Below the pieces are notes generated by a model. That model worked only from the letters and a program-made list of their open reading frames with translations, made no database searches and was not told the DNA's origin. A stretch of DNA of 64,000 bases from Tetraselmis striata (lineage: Eukaryota; Chlorophyta; Chlorodendrophyceae; Chlorodendrales; Chlorodendraceae), in the NCBI GenBank assembly GCA_006384855.1, contig VCJN01003041.1, forward strand, positions 124,001-188,000, in the 5' to 3' direction. This document shows, in pieces, positions 36,529-47,308 of this stretch. Position numbers and translations under genes: made by a program. The stretch's first letter is position 1; each line of letters begins with the position of its first letter.

Positions 36529-38389
36529 TCACTTCGCGGAGCCGTACTTGTACACCCCCTGGCCAGTCTTCCGCCCAAGCAGCCCGGCGTCGACATACTG
36601 TGTCAGAAGTGGGCACGGGCGGTACTTGGTGTCGCCCAGTCCGCCGTGCAGGACGCGCATTACGGACAGGCATGTATCCAGCCCTGTGGGAGGCGGCCAC
36701 CGAAGTCACACGCACATATACCAAACAGTCCGAGGTCCATGCATGTGCACTGGCACATTGGATTCATGAAGACTGCGCACACGTTTCAAAACCGTGCCGA
36801 CGTCAACTTCCATCAGGCATGCCGGGGGGATGTGTGCTCGCACCGATGAGGTCGGCCAGGGCAAGAGGGCCCATTGGCTGGTTGGTGCCCAGCTTCATGC
36901 CCATGTCGATGTCTTCCGGAGACGCGACGCCCTCCATCAGCGCAAAGAAGGCCTCGTTAATCATCGGCATCAGGATGCGGTTCACCACGAAGCCCTGCGC
37001 GGCAGCACAGCGGCAGCATCGCACCCTACAAACACCCAATAAATAATGATCCGGTCACCCGCAGCAGCCGCGTTGGGCATGTGGCCAGTGGCACGCTTAC
37101 CGGCCTATCCGCCGACACGCTGACCTGCTTGCCCATGCTCTCCGACAGGGCGCGCGTTGTTCGGTATGTCTGCAGGCAGCCGCCGGAGCAGTGGGGCGGT
37201 CTTTTAGGGTATTAGGGTTTTCATTTTAGGGTTTTCCCTGCTCCATGGTTGTTGTCCTGCCCAGTCCGCAGCCGCATCAGGGGCACATGATCCTCCCGAC
37301 CTCAGGCACCCACCTTTTCGTCAGTGTGCATCCCGCGGATGATTTCGATCAGGCTCATCAGCGGCGGCGGGTTCATCCAGTGCATCCCCACCTTCGAGTG
37401 TGGAGTGCCATAGCTGCGGTGTTACCGCCATGGCGGGGGACTTGTTTGCTCCGAAAACAGTGGTGCGCTGGAAGGGGGTCGGTCGGAAGGGGACAGGCGG
37501 CCAGGGCGAACGCACCACTTTCTCCGGCCGTCCGGTTGTGGCCGCCAGGCGCGTTATCGAGATGGAGCTTGTGTTTGTGGCAAGGATGCAGTGTGGCGGG
37601 GCCACCTGAGGAGCGGTGGTGGTGGGGCGAGATAAGTTAGATGCAGTGCAGGGCCACCCTCACATGTTGGGCGGAAAGACAGGCAGGGCCGCATCGAGCA
37701 TTGTGGAGCAAGCATGGTTTTGCCAACCTGATCAAGGGTCTGAAAGATGGACTGCTTCAGCTGCTCTTTCTCGGTGGCGGCCTCCACCACAAAGTCCGCT
37801 GCCTCCAGGCCCTGCACCGCCACGCGCCACAGGTGGTCAGCACGGACCCGCGCGCGCTGCATCCAGGGTCAGCGAGAGCCACCTCCTCACCAGCGCCGCG
37901 CCTGCTGCGGCTCTCCGCCCACCTAGCACCTACCTGGAGCTCCGTCAGCCGGGTAATTCTGTCTCGCGCCGCGACCGCGTCCCCCTCCGACAAGGCGCCT
38001 TTCCTCAACAGCCGCGACAGCGATGCGCCGATGGAGTCTTCGCTCCGCTGCAACGCCTCCTGCGTTGCCCCCCCCCCCACCCCCCCCCCCCCACCCCCCG
38101 GCGCGCACACACACGCGGGTCGGTGAGCATGTTGTCAGCTGAAGGAGTGCAGCACCACCGACACGTAGGCGTCGACTCGGCGCGGCTGTGCCTGGCGGCA
38201 GGTGGAGACGGCGAGGCGGCGCCGCACCTGGCTGGGGTCGCACAGGAGGACCTCGTGTCCCGAGGTGGCTGCCACCTGAGCAATGCCAGACCCCATCTGC
38301 CCGGCTCCAACGACCCCGATGACCCGAGGAAGCTTTGCGCCGGCGACCGCGGCTAACCGCACCAGCTGCCGCGCCGCGCTCGGCGGCAT
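36529..38389 (-). CDS. L-3-hydroxyacyl-CoA dehydrogenase, eight exons, 304 residues
   Basis: This oxidises L-3-hydroxyacyl-CoA to 3-ketoacyl-CoA with NAD+, the third step of beta-oxidation. Exons (minus strand): 38228-38389, 37934-38059, 37728-37811, 37516-37605, 37314-37391, 37101-37169, 36844-36994 and 36529-36683. All introns are GT-AG; the joined frame is 915 nt including TGA. The Rossmann loop [13 protein letters not shown] is at residues 26-38. Family catalytic residues are all present: Ser137 (TNTSS), His158 (GMHWMNP), Glu170 (IEIIRG) and Asn208 (FVVNR). The C-terminal domain has [20 protein letters not shown] and ends [15 protein letters not shown]. Length and residue numbering match the mitochondrial HADH/bacterial HbdA type. 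The basic start ([14 protein letters not shown]) suggests a mitochondrial presequence, and no peroxisomal SKL ending is seen. Confidence 0.95.
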
Positions 38390-38908
38390 TTTGCTGGCGG
38401 AGGTAGAGTGGGACGCGACTCCGGACGCGACTCCGGACCCGGCGGGGGGGGGGAGGGGGGCGCTCTGACTGTGGCGGGACCGCGGTAGAAGCGTGTAGCT
38501 CTGACTGCGACTGTCACGACGCGGCGTTTCGCTACCTCACCACATGCCGGTGGTCGCTCAGCTGCTACCTGGTGCGCTAGCTAGTCGAGGGATGCGCCCC
38601 GGCCCGGCACCGCGCCGGCCGCTGGCGTGTCATCTGACTGGGACGATCGTTCGCCAGCGCGACGGCGATGAGCCGCGGAGCGACGGTTCGACCGACAGCA
38701 CAGCTGACGCCAATGGGTCGTCAGTAGCGCTACAGGTGTTTTAGCGCAACAGCCAACAGGTACTACTACAGGCAATACAGGTACAGGTGATAATATATGA
38801 AGGACTGAAGGTTCTGACGGCGCGCGGACGCGCGCGACGCGGCGCGCGGTGGTTGGAATGCGACATACAGTTTTCCACAAAAAGCCGTTGCATGTTAGTT
38901 TTCTGCTA
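38390..38908. promoter_or_regulatory. Upstream region of the hydroxyacyl-CoA dehydrogenase
   Basis: GC-rich DNA between the dehydrogenase start codon and the left LTR. It contains a G-rich stretch (38442-38460) and presumably the promoter. No clear TATA box or other named element is visible. Confidence 0.35.
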
Positions 38909-39395
38909 TGTGACAGTTATACTTTATTGTAACATGTCATGCGCTATCTTTGGCATAATACAGTACGAGAGCCGGTACCACTGAATGATGTACATTCTAC
39001 GGGTACTAGAGTACGAGTGCGCGCATGTCACGCGCACGAGTACTCGTATATCGGCCTGCTGTATTATATATAATTATGTCTGCCTGTCTGTCAGATATAT
39101 TCTATTCTTGACAGTGCAGGGCATATATTATGTATTGCCGTACAATGACGGGGCTGACGTTCTGCCTTCAGTCTGACTCTCCATGGTGACGCCCTTTGCA
39201 GTGGGCGTGCTGCTAGTGGTCGGCATGGCCTGATGGCCAATGCCGACGATAGCTAGATTATTTGTAGCAGCGGGTGGTGACAACTTGTAACAATTGTTCT
39301 ATGTTGAAAGACACTGTAGCCTCTCGCCTCTGCACCACCACTGCACACCCACCTTTGTTTGTCCCTGCAGTCTCTATCCGGCTGAGACTGTCGCA
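38909..39395 (+). repeat. 5' LTR (487 bp)
   Basis: Starts TGTGACAGTTATACTTTATT and ends GAGACTGTCGCA. It is identical by eye to 45204-45690 apart from T at 39391 where the other LTR has C. It contains a CGAGTACTCG-type palindromic segment near 39035 and several short AT runs. Confidence 0.97.
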
Positions 39396-39396
39396 C

Positions 39397-39411
39397 TGGT
39401 TTCGGAGCGAG
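39397..39411 (+). other. Primer-binding site
   Basis: TGGTTTCGGAGCGAG begins one base after the LTR. It starts TGG, complementary to a tRNA 3' CCA end, as expected for minus-strand priming. It resembles but does not equal the initiator-Met site TGGTATCAGAGC. The same 12-mer TGGTTTCGGAGC occurs elsewhere in the window. Confidence 0.7.
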
Positions 39412-39468
39412 TGTTAGCTCCAGAATTGTTCAAGTCTTCCACTGCAAGTACTCCTCGTTTGTTGTATA

Positions 39469-40377
39469 ATGAGTGACGTGATGAGGCGCAAGTTTTCGCG
39501 CGCACAACTGGCGGCTCGAGAGCGGGACGCAGACACTAAGCTACCCTTCGACTGCGGTGTCACAGCATCTGTGATTGTTACTTCAGGCACTGGAGCTGGT
39601 GCTGAGCGTGACATTATGATGACTATTGAACCGAATCATAATAACACTGCTTTTCTGCCCTGTGGGACCTCGACGCTTATCGACCTGTCAGTTCGCGAAC
39701 TCGCAACGGTGCGTATGCTGCAAACTGAAACCGGGATCACGATGAATCCGGCTGACCTGAATCTGTTCGACTGTGTGACTATCGATGGAACCGACTGCTT
39801 TCTGTACGAGGCTCGAGTGAATTAATATGAGCTGAAGAATGATACTCGTTGGCCATACCGTGCGGAGCAGCTGGTGAACGATAATAATCTGATACCGTTT
39901 GTTGGACCTCAAGTAGCGGTCGACCCGCCAGCTGAGAATGGTCCTTGTTTCCCTGATCGAATCACTGTAGAACCTGGCAATGATCGCCCGTCATATATTT
40001 CCGAGATAGCTTCGCACCTGCGGGGTAAATGGTGTCGTGCCGTTCCCTATGTCGCATCGCAAGCTATATACTCGGCAGTCGTCGACAAGTGGTCGAACGT
40101 GTATAGGGCCGTGTCGACGTCTGGTATATGGACCAACAAGAGTTACCCTGGCGTACCTGTTACTGTACCGTTCCGTTTTGGCTTCGACGAGTCACCTCTG
40201 TGGGAGGTCGTCGACGACTACATGGCTGTCGACATAGCGACCGAGTTCTACTGTATGGAGCTGAAAGAAGGACTACCTGCTACTGCGTCCGAGTTCGTCG
40301 TCATAGCCGTTCGTATGTCGGCTCAAGTACATGACCTTCAACGAGAAGACTGCATCTATAGCCTCATATGCATATGA
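39469..40377 (+). pseudogene. Gag-like region, interrupted by an in-frame TAA and a tandem repeat
   Basis: Two open stretches in one frame (39469-39825 and 39826-40377) are separated only by a TAA at 39823-39825. Beyond 40350 a 32-bp repeat breaks the frame. No zinc knuckle is visible. The call rests on its position between the primer-binding site and the protease. Similarity to named Gag families cannot be judged by eye. Confidence 0.6.
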
Positions 40378-40463
40378 ATGGATGCATCTATAAACTCATA
40401 TGCATATGAATGGATGCATCTATAGACTCATATGCATCTGCATCTGCATCTGCATCTATAGCC
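40351..40463 (+). repeat. 32-bp tandem repeat plus TGCATC microsatellite in gag
   Basis: Units beginning TGCATCTATA start at 40351, 40383 and 40415 (period 32). They are followed by TGCATC repeats to 40458. They end the upstream gag frame. Confidence 0.95.
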
Positions 40464-41372
40464 TGCAGGTGGTGATCGCAGGACGTGCTGGAGCGCCCGC
40501 GACTTCCCCCGAGTACGCGCCAAGAATATTACGACATACTGGCGATAGCTCGGCGGGAGCTGAGCAACGAGCCGACGACCGTCGAGTGGACGGCAGGCCT
40601 TTGTCATCCGGAGCAGCGGAGCTCGGCGCATCGCATGTTTGCTAGCTGAGGAGAAGCGCGGAGGAGTCGACGTGTCGACACGCTGATCGACGACCTTTGT
40701 TATGGTCTTTTCAGTGGCGGTCATTCTCTCGGCAAGTTGCCTCATCGGCACATCCAAGGTCAGTACGCACTTTACGCACTTTAGATGATGATGAAGATGA
40801 TATACCGTCAGATTCTACTCGTGCCCCTGTAGATGCACCTACTGATACGTACCGGTAGTAACGCATCAGATATAGATACGAAAAGCATACTCGTTACAGC
40901 AGCTCGAGAATTGTCGGGTCGTCGTCGAGTAAAAGCTATATCCGTCGTAAATATGTCCAGACTTCTAGTACACATACTGGTGTTACCTGGAGACTGGTGG
41001 ATCGTATCTTTGACCCCCTCTATGATAAGTATAAGTTTACTTTAGAGGGATGTGCAGATTATGAGGGATTGAATACCCATAAAGATCTGCCATTTTGTTG
41101 GTCAACGAATCAGTTTTAGAACGGGACTTAGCTGGTGAACGAGTATATATATTCATCCACCATGGAACAGAGTAGAACAAATAGCTGCACACTTTGAACA
41201 GTGTCGTAAAGCTAATCGTAATGATACTCTAGGTGTTTTTTATACTACCAGCTTGGGAGAAGTTTAATGCTATGACAAAGCATTGGTAACTAATCCAAGA
41301 GTTTCCGGCTAGAACGCCTATGTTTACCCGTTTATCACCAGATAATGCTACTGTCCATATAATGTTCGCCCT

Positions 41373-42283
41373 GTGCCGTGGCCCATTCGTATATGGTTGG
41401 TGGACAATGAATGTAGTATACCTGATGATATTATGGATGAATCCTGCTCACCTAATGTTGATGGGGAGGTGTCTGCGGACACTCAGGATTTTAACGTAGA
41501 GTCAGAAAATGTTAACCAAAATATTTTTAACTCTGAAATCGTTAATGTGTCAGCTGATAATGTTGATAATGTATCACAACCAGCTATTATGGCTTCATTA
41601 AGTAAAGGGGACGATCCCAGGCCATTCTTAAAGGTTGAAATCAGCTTAAATACTGGTGCTCATGTAGATGCATTGGTAGACAATGCGGCATCGCTGAATT
41701 TTGTTTCTGAGGACTTTGTCCGTAGAAATAATATTCAGATTGAGAAACTTCAGAAGAAAATTCCGGTTCGTCTTGCTAATGGTCAACGTGTGAGTTGTAC
41801 ACAGATCGTTACCATTACATTTGATATAGCAGGACGCTCTTTTGAGAACCGAGTATTTATGTTCTTCGAGACCTCAATGTGGCTGATGTTGTATTAGGAT
41901 TAACTTGGCTTGATGAAGCGCAAGTATCTGTACAATATGGGGAGAATCGTATCTTAACCCTAATTGATGGTACAGAAATCCAGTTTGAAACGATAGAACG
42001 CCCACCCGCATGTAGTTCGGTTTCTGCAATTAAATTGATGACATTAATGCGGAAAACGGCGAGGGGAGGGAAAGCACAGCCCCGTGTGGCTGGGTTCTAT
42101 TCTGTCCAAATAAGTGTGATTAAGGATGACCCTAATCTGCATTTGGATGATGCAATGCTACCTGAGCATAAGGAGGCTGTTCGTAAAATTCTTTGTGATG
42201 AATTTCCGGATGTGTTGCGACCGGTTGTAGTGCTCCGCAGCATCGACCATGGGACCATAAGATTGATCTTACTGGTACTATGA
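41373..42283 (+). pseudogene. Retroviral-type aspartic protease region
   Basis: The frame has ALVDNAASLNFVSEDFV, equivalent to the Gypsy protease 'LVD-T/S-GA-S-NFIS' site. After a frame change near 41875 it continues ADVVLGLTWLDEA, the usual 'DVILGMDWL' second motif. The catalytic Asp is kept but the following T/S-G is N-A. A further frame change near 42245 leads into the reverse transcriptase. Confidence 0.75.
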
Positions 42284-43036
42284 AGAAACAACGTCTCAAT
42301 CGGTTGTCCCCGGCTGAGCGTGCCGTGTTAGATCGCCAATTAAAATCAGCTATTGAAGCCGGGCTTGTACTTCCTAGTCAATCTGAGTTTGGCTCGCCTA
42401 TTCTTTTTGTTAGGAAGGCGGATGGATCTCTCCGGTTATGTGTAGACTTTCGTGGTCTCAATGATGTTACTCGGAAGGATGCGTATCCCTTACCGCGTAT
42501 TGATGAAACTCTTGATGAATTGAGGAAAGCTCGATGCTATACCCATTTAGATTTAGCCTCTGGTTATTGGCAAGTAGCTATAGCTGAGGAGGATATACAT
42601 AAAACTGCATTTCAGACACCTGATGGATTATTAGAATGGACTGCTATGCCATTTGGGTTATGCAATGCCCCCGCAACTTTCCAACGTATGATGAATGATA
42701 TCTTACGTCCTTTTTGCGTAAATTTGTGGTTGTGTATCTTGATGATATTTGTATATATTCAGAGAATTATGTTGACCACTTAGAACATATTCGTATGGTA
42801 GTGGCAAAATTATCTGAACATAACCTATGTTTGCAACTAAAGAAATGTTTCTTTGGTATGACATCTATGGAGTATTTGGGATATACTGTATCGGTGGTAA
42901 AAGTTGGCATGTGCCAAAAACTCAGAGCGAAGTGCGAAGTTTTGTACAATTTTGCAATTTTTACTCTAGGTTTATTCACCATTTCAGTGATCTAACCACT
43001 CCGTTGACCGATTTGTTACGTAACCAGCCGTTGTAG
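42280..43036 (+). pseudogene. Reverse transcriptase domain (Gypsy type), frame-shifted
   Basis: Motifs in order: LRLCVDFRGLNDVTRKDAYP, THLDLASGYWQ, FGLCNAPATFQRMM and the polymerase box VVVYLDDICIYS (YLDD). The last box lies in another frame from about 42714, next to a T-run, and the frame changes again near 42895 (HVPKTQSEVRSFVQFCNFYS, LTTPLTDLLR). All key Asp residues are present across frames. Confidence 0.9.
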
Positions 43037-43089
43037 ACTGGAGTCCTTACTGTCAGGAAGCTTTCGAGACTCTTCGTCTGCCGTTGATT

Positions 43090-43450
43090 TCCGCACCTTG
43101 TCTGACCATACTGTGGAAGTGGGCATTGATGTGACGTTCTACCGCAGCGACAGATGCGTCCAACGTAGGGCTAGCTGCAGTAGTATTGCAGGACTAGGGA
43201 GGAGGCTCTCAACCAGTGGCATTCTGGGCGCGGAAGCTGAATACAGCTGAGCGTGGGAATACTTACTCTGCTTATGACCTAGAGGCATTAGCCATCTGTG
43301 GGTCTATTAAGCATTGGATGTGTTACCTTGAAGGTTGCCGTCGATTCCTTTGTTTCAGACAATGACACCCTACGGCATTTGCTCAGGCAACCTACAGAAC
43401 GGATGAATAAGCGCTAACCTCGCTATGTTCGCGACTTAAGCCTTATGTTG
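43090..43450 (+). pseudogene. RNase H domain, broken
   Basis: Pieces in one or two frames read ATDASNVGLAAVVLQD, then QPVAFWARKLNTAERG and YSAYDLEALAI, the Gypsy RNase H signatures. The D of TDAS and the E of LEALA are catalytic positions. TAG at about 43194 and TAA near 43416 interrupt it. Confidence 0.8.
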
Positions 43451-43684
43451 GTTCGATGTCCCTTGCGTACAGAAAAGGCAAGTGGAATAAGGCAGATCCG
43501 TTGTCTCGTAGACCGGATTTAAAACCGTTAAGTTTCGGTGGCCTTTATTGGACCGGGGATATGCCGGACGCGGTTGAGACACTTGAAGGTGTACACACCC
43601 CACTGTTTTCTGCCATAGCTTCTATGAGTGTGAGCGCTCTAAAGCTTAGTGATGACATACTCGACATGATAAAAAACGGGGTAT

Positions 43685-44848
43685 GTGGCAGACGACTTCT
43701 ATTCCGAATGGGGGGGATGGATGAAGTCGGGACATGTGTCCAAACGCGACGGATTGTTTTGGAGACATAAATGCCTATGCATCCCTAATAACCGTCAGCT
43801 CATTAACAAAATATTGTATGAGCTACATGATACTGCTGGGCACCGGGCTGTTCAGAGTACCTTGGCACGTGCCTTGGATCGTTTTTGGTGGACGCGTATA
43901 CGTCATGACGTGAAAGCCTATTGTGATAATTGTCCAACCTGTAGGCGGGTACGTTCTCGTCCGGAGCCGGCAACACCGACGCAGCCGCTTCCAGTACCGC
44001 CACGTCCATGGCACTCGGTTGGTTTGGATTTCATTACCGATTTACCTGTGAGTAATGGTTTTGATGCAATGTTGGTTGTTGTATGCCATCTAACCCGGCA
44101 AGCACATTTTATTCCGACGATTAAAACTGTGACTGGTGAATATTCAGCTGAGTTATTTCTGAAGGAAGTATACAGGCTGCATGGTTTACCAAGGGTTATA
44201 ATTGCGGACCGTGATCCGAGATTTATGTCGTCTTTTTGGCAGACTTTGTGGCGTCGCCTAGGCACTAAGTTAAACATGTCTAGTGGCCAGCACCCTGAAA
44301 CGGATGGTCTGACTGAAAGGATCAATGCCATTGTCTGTGAACTAGCTCGAGCGTTTTGTTGCTTTGATGGCACCAATTGGGCTAATCAATTGCCGTTGAT
44401 GGAATTTTCGTATAATTCTAATCGTGCACTTGGTATTGAGCATACACCGTTTGAGGTTAATTACGGATTTAATCCTGAAACACCTCCTGACTTATTGTTT
44501 GCCATGAGGCCCACAATACCTGTGTCAGTCAGTGCTCAACAGAAAATCCAGAATATGAAAGACATCCATGACTTAGTCAAATCGATTTCGGCAATTCATA
44601 AGGATGAGTTGACTGTTCGTCCTACGGAAAGGCAACAGAGGGATGTTCCCGTTTTCAATGTTGGAGATAAAGTGAGTATTGTAACTCGCTTTCTGAAAAT
44701 CAAAGGCCAACCTAACCAGAAGTTAATGGATAGGCAGTTGGGCCCTTTTCCGATTATTGAGAAGATTGGCAATTATAGTTTCCGGTTGCAGTTGCCTCCG
44801 GGGATGAAGTTGCATCCGGTTTTCCATGTGAATAGTTTGCGGCCTTGA
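43685..44848 (+). CDS. Integrase of the Gypsy element (intact stretch)
   Basis: This open stretch of 387 codons carries the HHCC zinc finger (LHDTAGH ... YCDNCPTC). The DDE core is GLDFITDLP, then IIADRDPRFMSSFW, then GQHPETDGLTERIN. The GPY/F-like end contains RQLGPFPIIEKIGNYSFRLQ followed by HPVFHVNSLRP. All three catalytic acids are present. It is the longest uninterrupted coding stretch of the element. Confidence 0.93.
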   Translation: MADDFYSEWGGWMKSGHVSKRDGLFWRHKCLCIPNNRQLINKILYELHDTAGHRAVQSTLARALDRFWWTRIRHDVKAYCDNCPTCRRVRSRPEPATPTQPLPVPPRPWHSVGLDFITDLPVSNGFDAMLVVVCHLTRQAHFIPTIKTVTGEYSAELFLKEVYRLHGLPRVIIADRDPRFMSSFWQTLWRRLGTKLNMSSGQHPETDGLTERINAIVCELARAFCCFDGTNWANQLPLMEFSYNSNRALGIEHTPFEVNYGFNPETPPDLLFAMRPTIPVSVSAQQKIQNMKDIHDLVKSISAIHKDELTVRPTERQQRDVPVFNVGDKVSIVTRFLKIKGQPNQKLMDRQLGPFPIIEKIGNYSFRLQLPPGMKLHPVFHVNSLRP

Positions 44849-44872
44849 GCGACTGCACCTATTCGACCGGTT

Positions 44873-45166
44873 GTGCCAATGGTAACGGGCTCTGAGGAAG
44901 ACCCTGACAGCCAGAAATTTAAAATTGAGAGAATATCCGCCGTCAAAGTTGGCTTTATGCCAGGACGCAGAGGATCTCAATTGCAGTTTTTGGTGCACTT
45001 TGTAGATAAAACTATTGCACATGTTTGGCATCGTTTGTTTGATGTAAAACGAACTGTTGCTTTGCAAAGTTTTCTGGATACGCCGATGTGGCTGCAATTT
45101 GCTGAGTCAGATGAGTTTCTGCAGCATGCGGCTAAATATCCGGCTAGAATTCCAACTGCAAATTGA
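44873..45166 (+). CDS. Chromodomain-like integrase tail
   Basis: Separated from the integrase by a TGA (44846-44848) but otherwise contiguous. The frame gives ERISAVKVGFMPGRRG, LQFLVHFVDKTIAHVWHRLF and FAESDEFLQ. It fits a degenerate chromodomain ('Y-LVKW-g-y---TWE') at the expected place. Chromodomains direct chromovirus integration to marked chromatin. Confidence 0.6.
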   Translation: MPMVTGSEEDPDSQKFKIERISAVKVGFMPGRRGSQLQFLVHFVDKTIAHVWHRLFDVKRTVALQSFLDTPMWLQFAESDEFLQHAAKYPARIPTAN

Positions 45167-45185
45167 ATACTGCTTTATGTTGTCC

Positions 45186-45198
45186 AAGGGGGGAGAGA
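45186..45198 (+). other. Polypurine tract
   Basis: AAGGGGGGAGAGA ends five bases before the right LTR, the usual place for the plus-strand primer. Confidence 0.75.
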
Positions 45199-45203
45199 TG
45201 TAG

Positions 45204-45690
45204 TGTGACAGTTATACTTTATTGTAACATGTCATGCGCTATCTTTGGCATAATACAGTACGAGAGCCGGTACCACTGAATGATGTACATTCTACGGGTA
45301 CTAGAGTACGAGTGCGCGCATGTCACGCGCACGAGTACTCGTATATCGGCCTGCTGTATTATATATAATTATGTCTGCCTGTCTGTCAGATATATTCTAT
45401 TCTTGACAGTGCAGGGCATATATTATGTATTGCCGTACAATGACGGGGCTGACGTTCTGCCTTCAGTCTGACTCTCCATGGTGACGCCCTTTGCAGTGGG
45501 CGTGCTGCTAGTGGTCGGCATGGCCTGATGGCCAATGCCGACGATAGCTAGATTATTTGTAGCAGCGGGTGGTGACAACTTGTAACAATTGTTCTATGTT
45601 GAAAGACACTGTAGCCTCTCGCCTCTGCACCACCACTGCACACCCACCTTTGTTTGTCCCTGCAGTCTCTATCCGGCTGAGACTGCCGCA
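45204..45690 (+). repeat. 3' LTR (487 bp)
   Basis: Same boundaries as the 5' LTR, with one visible difference (C at 45686). It is followed by the GCTA target-site duplicate. Confidence 0.97.
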
Positions 45691-47308
45691 GCTACGCGGG
45701 CGGGTCATTTCCATCTACACCAGTCCACATAAGTCTTTGCACATATAAATCCGCGCGTATCCTCGCCTTGGTGCCCAAGCCATGGGGCCATGGAGGTTTG
45801 TAATCCAGTGCAAGCAAGCCTCCTGTGCTAAGGGGGCAGCCGTTTCTCCCGGTTATCGCATTTTTAGAATTGTTCTTCGGCAATGGCATTGCTTGGCACA
45901 TAACTAAAACCACGGAAAAACAAGTGATGAATAGGGGGCAGCTTGTTGGCGGCGTAGCTACCATCCGTTGCATATGCCCGCGCGCTGCCGGTGATGGGTA
46001 GTGGACGTATGCATGCGCTCAAGACGACCGAACTTGAGCCCAATCCATGCACGCTACCGATGCGATGCATGACATTTCCATGAGAGTGTGTTTATTAGTA
46101 ATGCCGTCTTCGTGATGGGGCCAAACATCCCACAATTTTCCAAGCTGCAAGATAAGCGCCGTTGGCCGCGCCTCGCTGGGTAAAAGTAGCACACATAGCG
46201 TGCATTTGATTCCATAGGTGCATGCTCATACCGCCCGCACCGAAGGCTGAGCGCGGGCTGACCCTCTTGACGACAATGTCGCCACGCATTGCATCACATG
46301 TCCGCGCGCATGTTCTAACACACGTCACCGCCTATCATCCAAGGGGAAAAGCCAAAATGATGTTGACGGAGTCTGCGCGACGTGGAGACCTATCCAAGGG
46401 GTCCTCGCGCCTGGGATTAGCGTGGAAGGGGCACATTACATGCCCCCATCATACGCCCCCACCCACAATGTGTGGGCTGGCTGGGATACCAGAACAAAGG
46501 GGGGGGGGGGGGGGGGGGGAGGGAGCTTTGACAGGCCATAGCATTTCGGCGTGTTGTTGGATTGGGCTGTACATTAGTGCGTTGGAAAGCGCAGGTCATA
46601 TATATGCTTCTCATTGCATTAACTTACAGCCCAACCTAGTAAAACGCCTAGATGTATGTTATGAACTAAAACGTGGTTGCGATATTATTGCTTCTTGCAT
46701 GGCGAACAGCCCATTTGCGAATGTCGCATGCAGCCCGCTAACTGACCATAGACTCCAAACCATGCGCCGCGGCATGTGGTAGGTGGCCAACACATGTATC
46801 TCGGCGACCATGGGGGAAAACACGGTTATGTATGTCCAAATGTCGGCGTTACCTACACGCTCGAAGTTCTCCGGTGGATAACTTCTCCGCTAATGACGCC
46901 TCGCTGTACACAACGCGTACACGCCGGCGTACCTCACGGTACATGTGAGGGGGTAGTTTGGGTGGCGCCCAACGTACAGACCGAGCATGCGAACTTGCAG
47001 GCAGCACGGGCCGGAGGCGGACATGCACCCGGAACTAGCTTCCCGGCGGCGATCACGCTGCTGATGACGTTGCGGATTACGCAACCGCGTATGTACGCCG
47101 GCGTTCACTTAGCTGCCCCAGATGTTAAAACGGGCGACGTTGACTACGACGTAACCTAAAAGTCTGTGTGTGGAGTCTGTTAAGCTTCAGAGTTGTGTAT
47201 GGTTCTTGCCAAAACGTTTGCGCATGCTGCTTTACACAATTAAGAGCCGAAATTGGCATGAAGGTTAAGTGAAAGCGCGGAGTGAAGACGGAGTAAGGGG
47301 GGCACTGC
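45691..47308. other. Gene-poor repeat-flank region
   Basis: Besides dispersed repeat B it contains a G20 run (46499-46519). A 127-codon frame (46776-47159) has a weak internal repeat but no recognisable domain. No gene is called. Confidence 0.5.
45715..45818. repeat. Dispersed repeat, copy B
   Basis: Second copy of the sequence at 20261-20367, starting 25 bp beyond the LTR element. It reads CTACACCAGTCCACATAAGT at its start. Confidence 0.85.

Larger units (their letters stand above)
38909..45690 (+). mobile_element. Chromodomain Gypsy-type LTR retrotransposon, 6.8 kb, frame-broken
   Basis: Two 487-bp LTRs bound an internal region with gag, protease, reverse transcriptase, RNase H, integrase and a chromodomain-like tail, the Gypsy (Metaviridae-like) order. 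The LTRs begin TG and end CA. The element is flanked by a GCTA target duplication (38905-38908 and 45691-45694). A primer-binding site follows the left LTR and a purine run precedes the right LTR. Coding parts are interrupted by several stops and frameshifts, so it is not autonomous as sequenced. It is AT-richer than the host exons and inserted upstream of the dehydrogenase gene. Confidence 0.95.
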
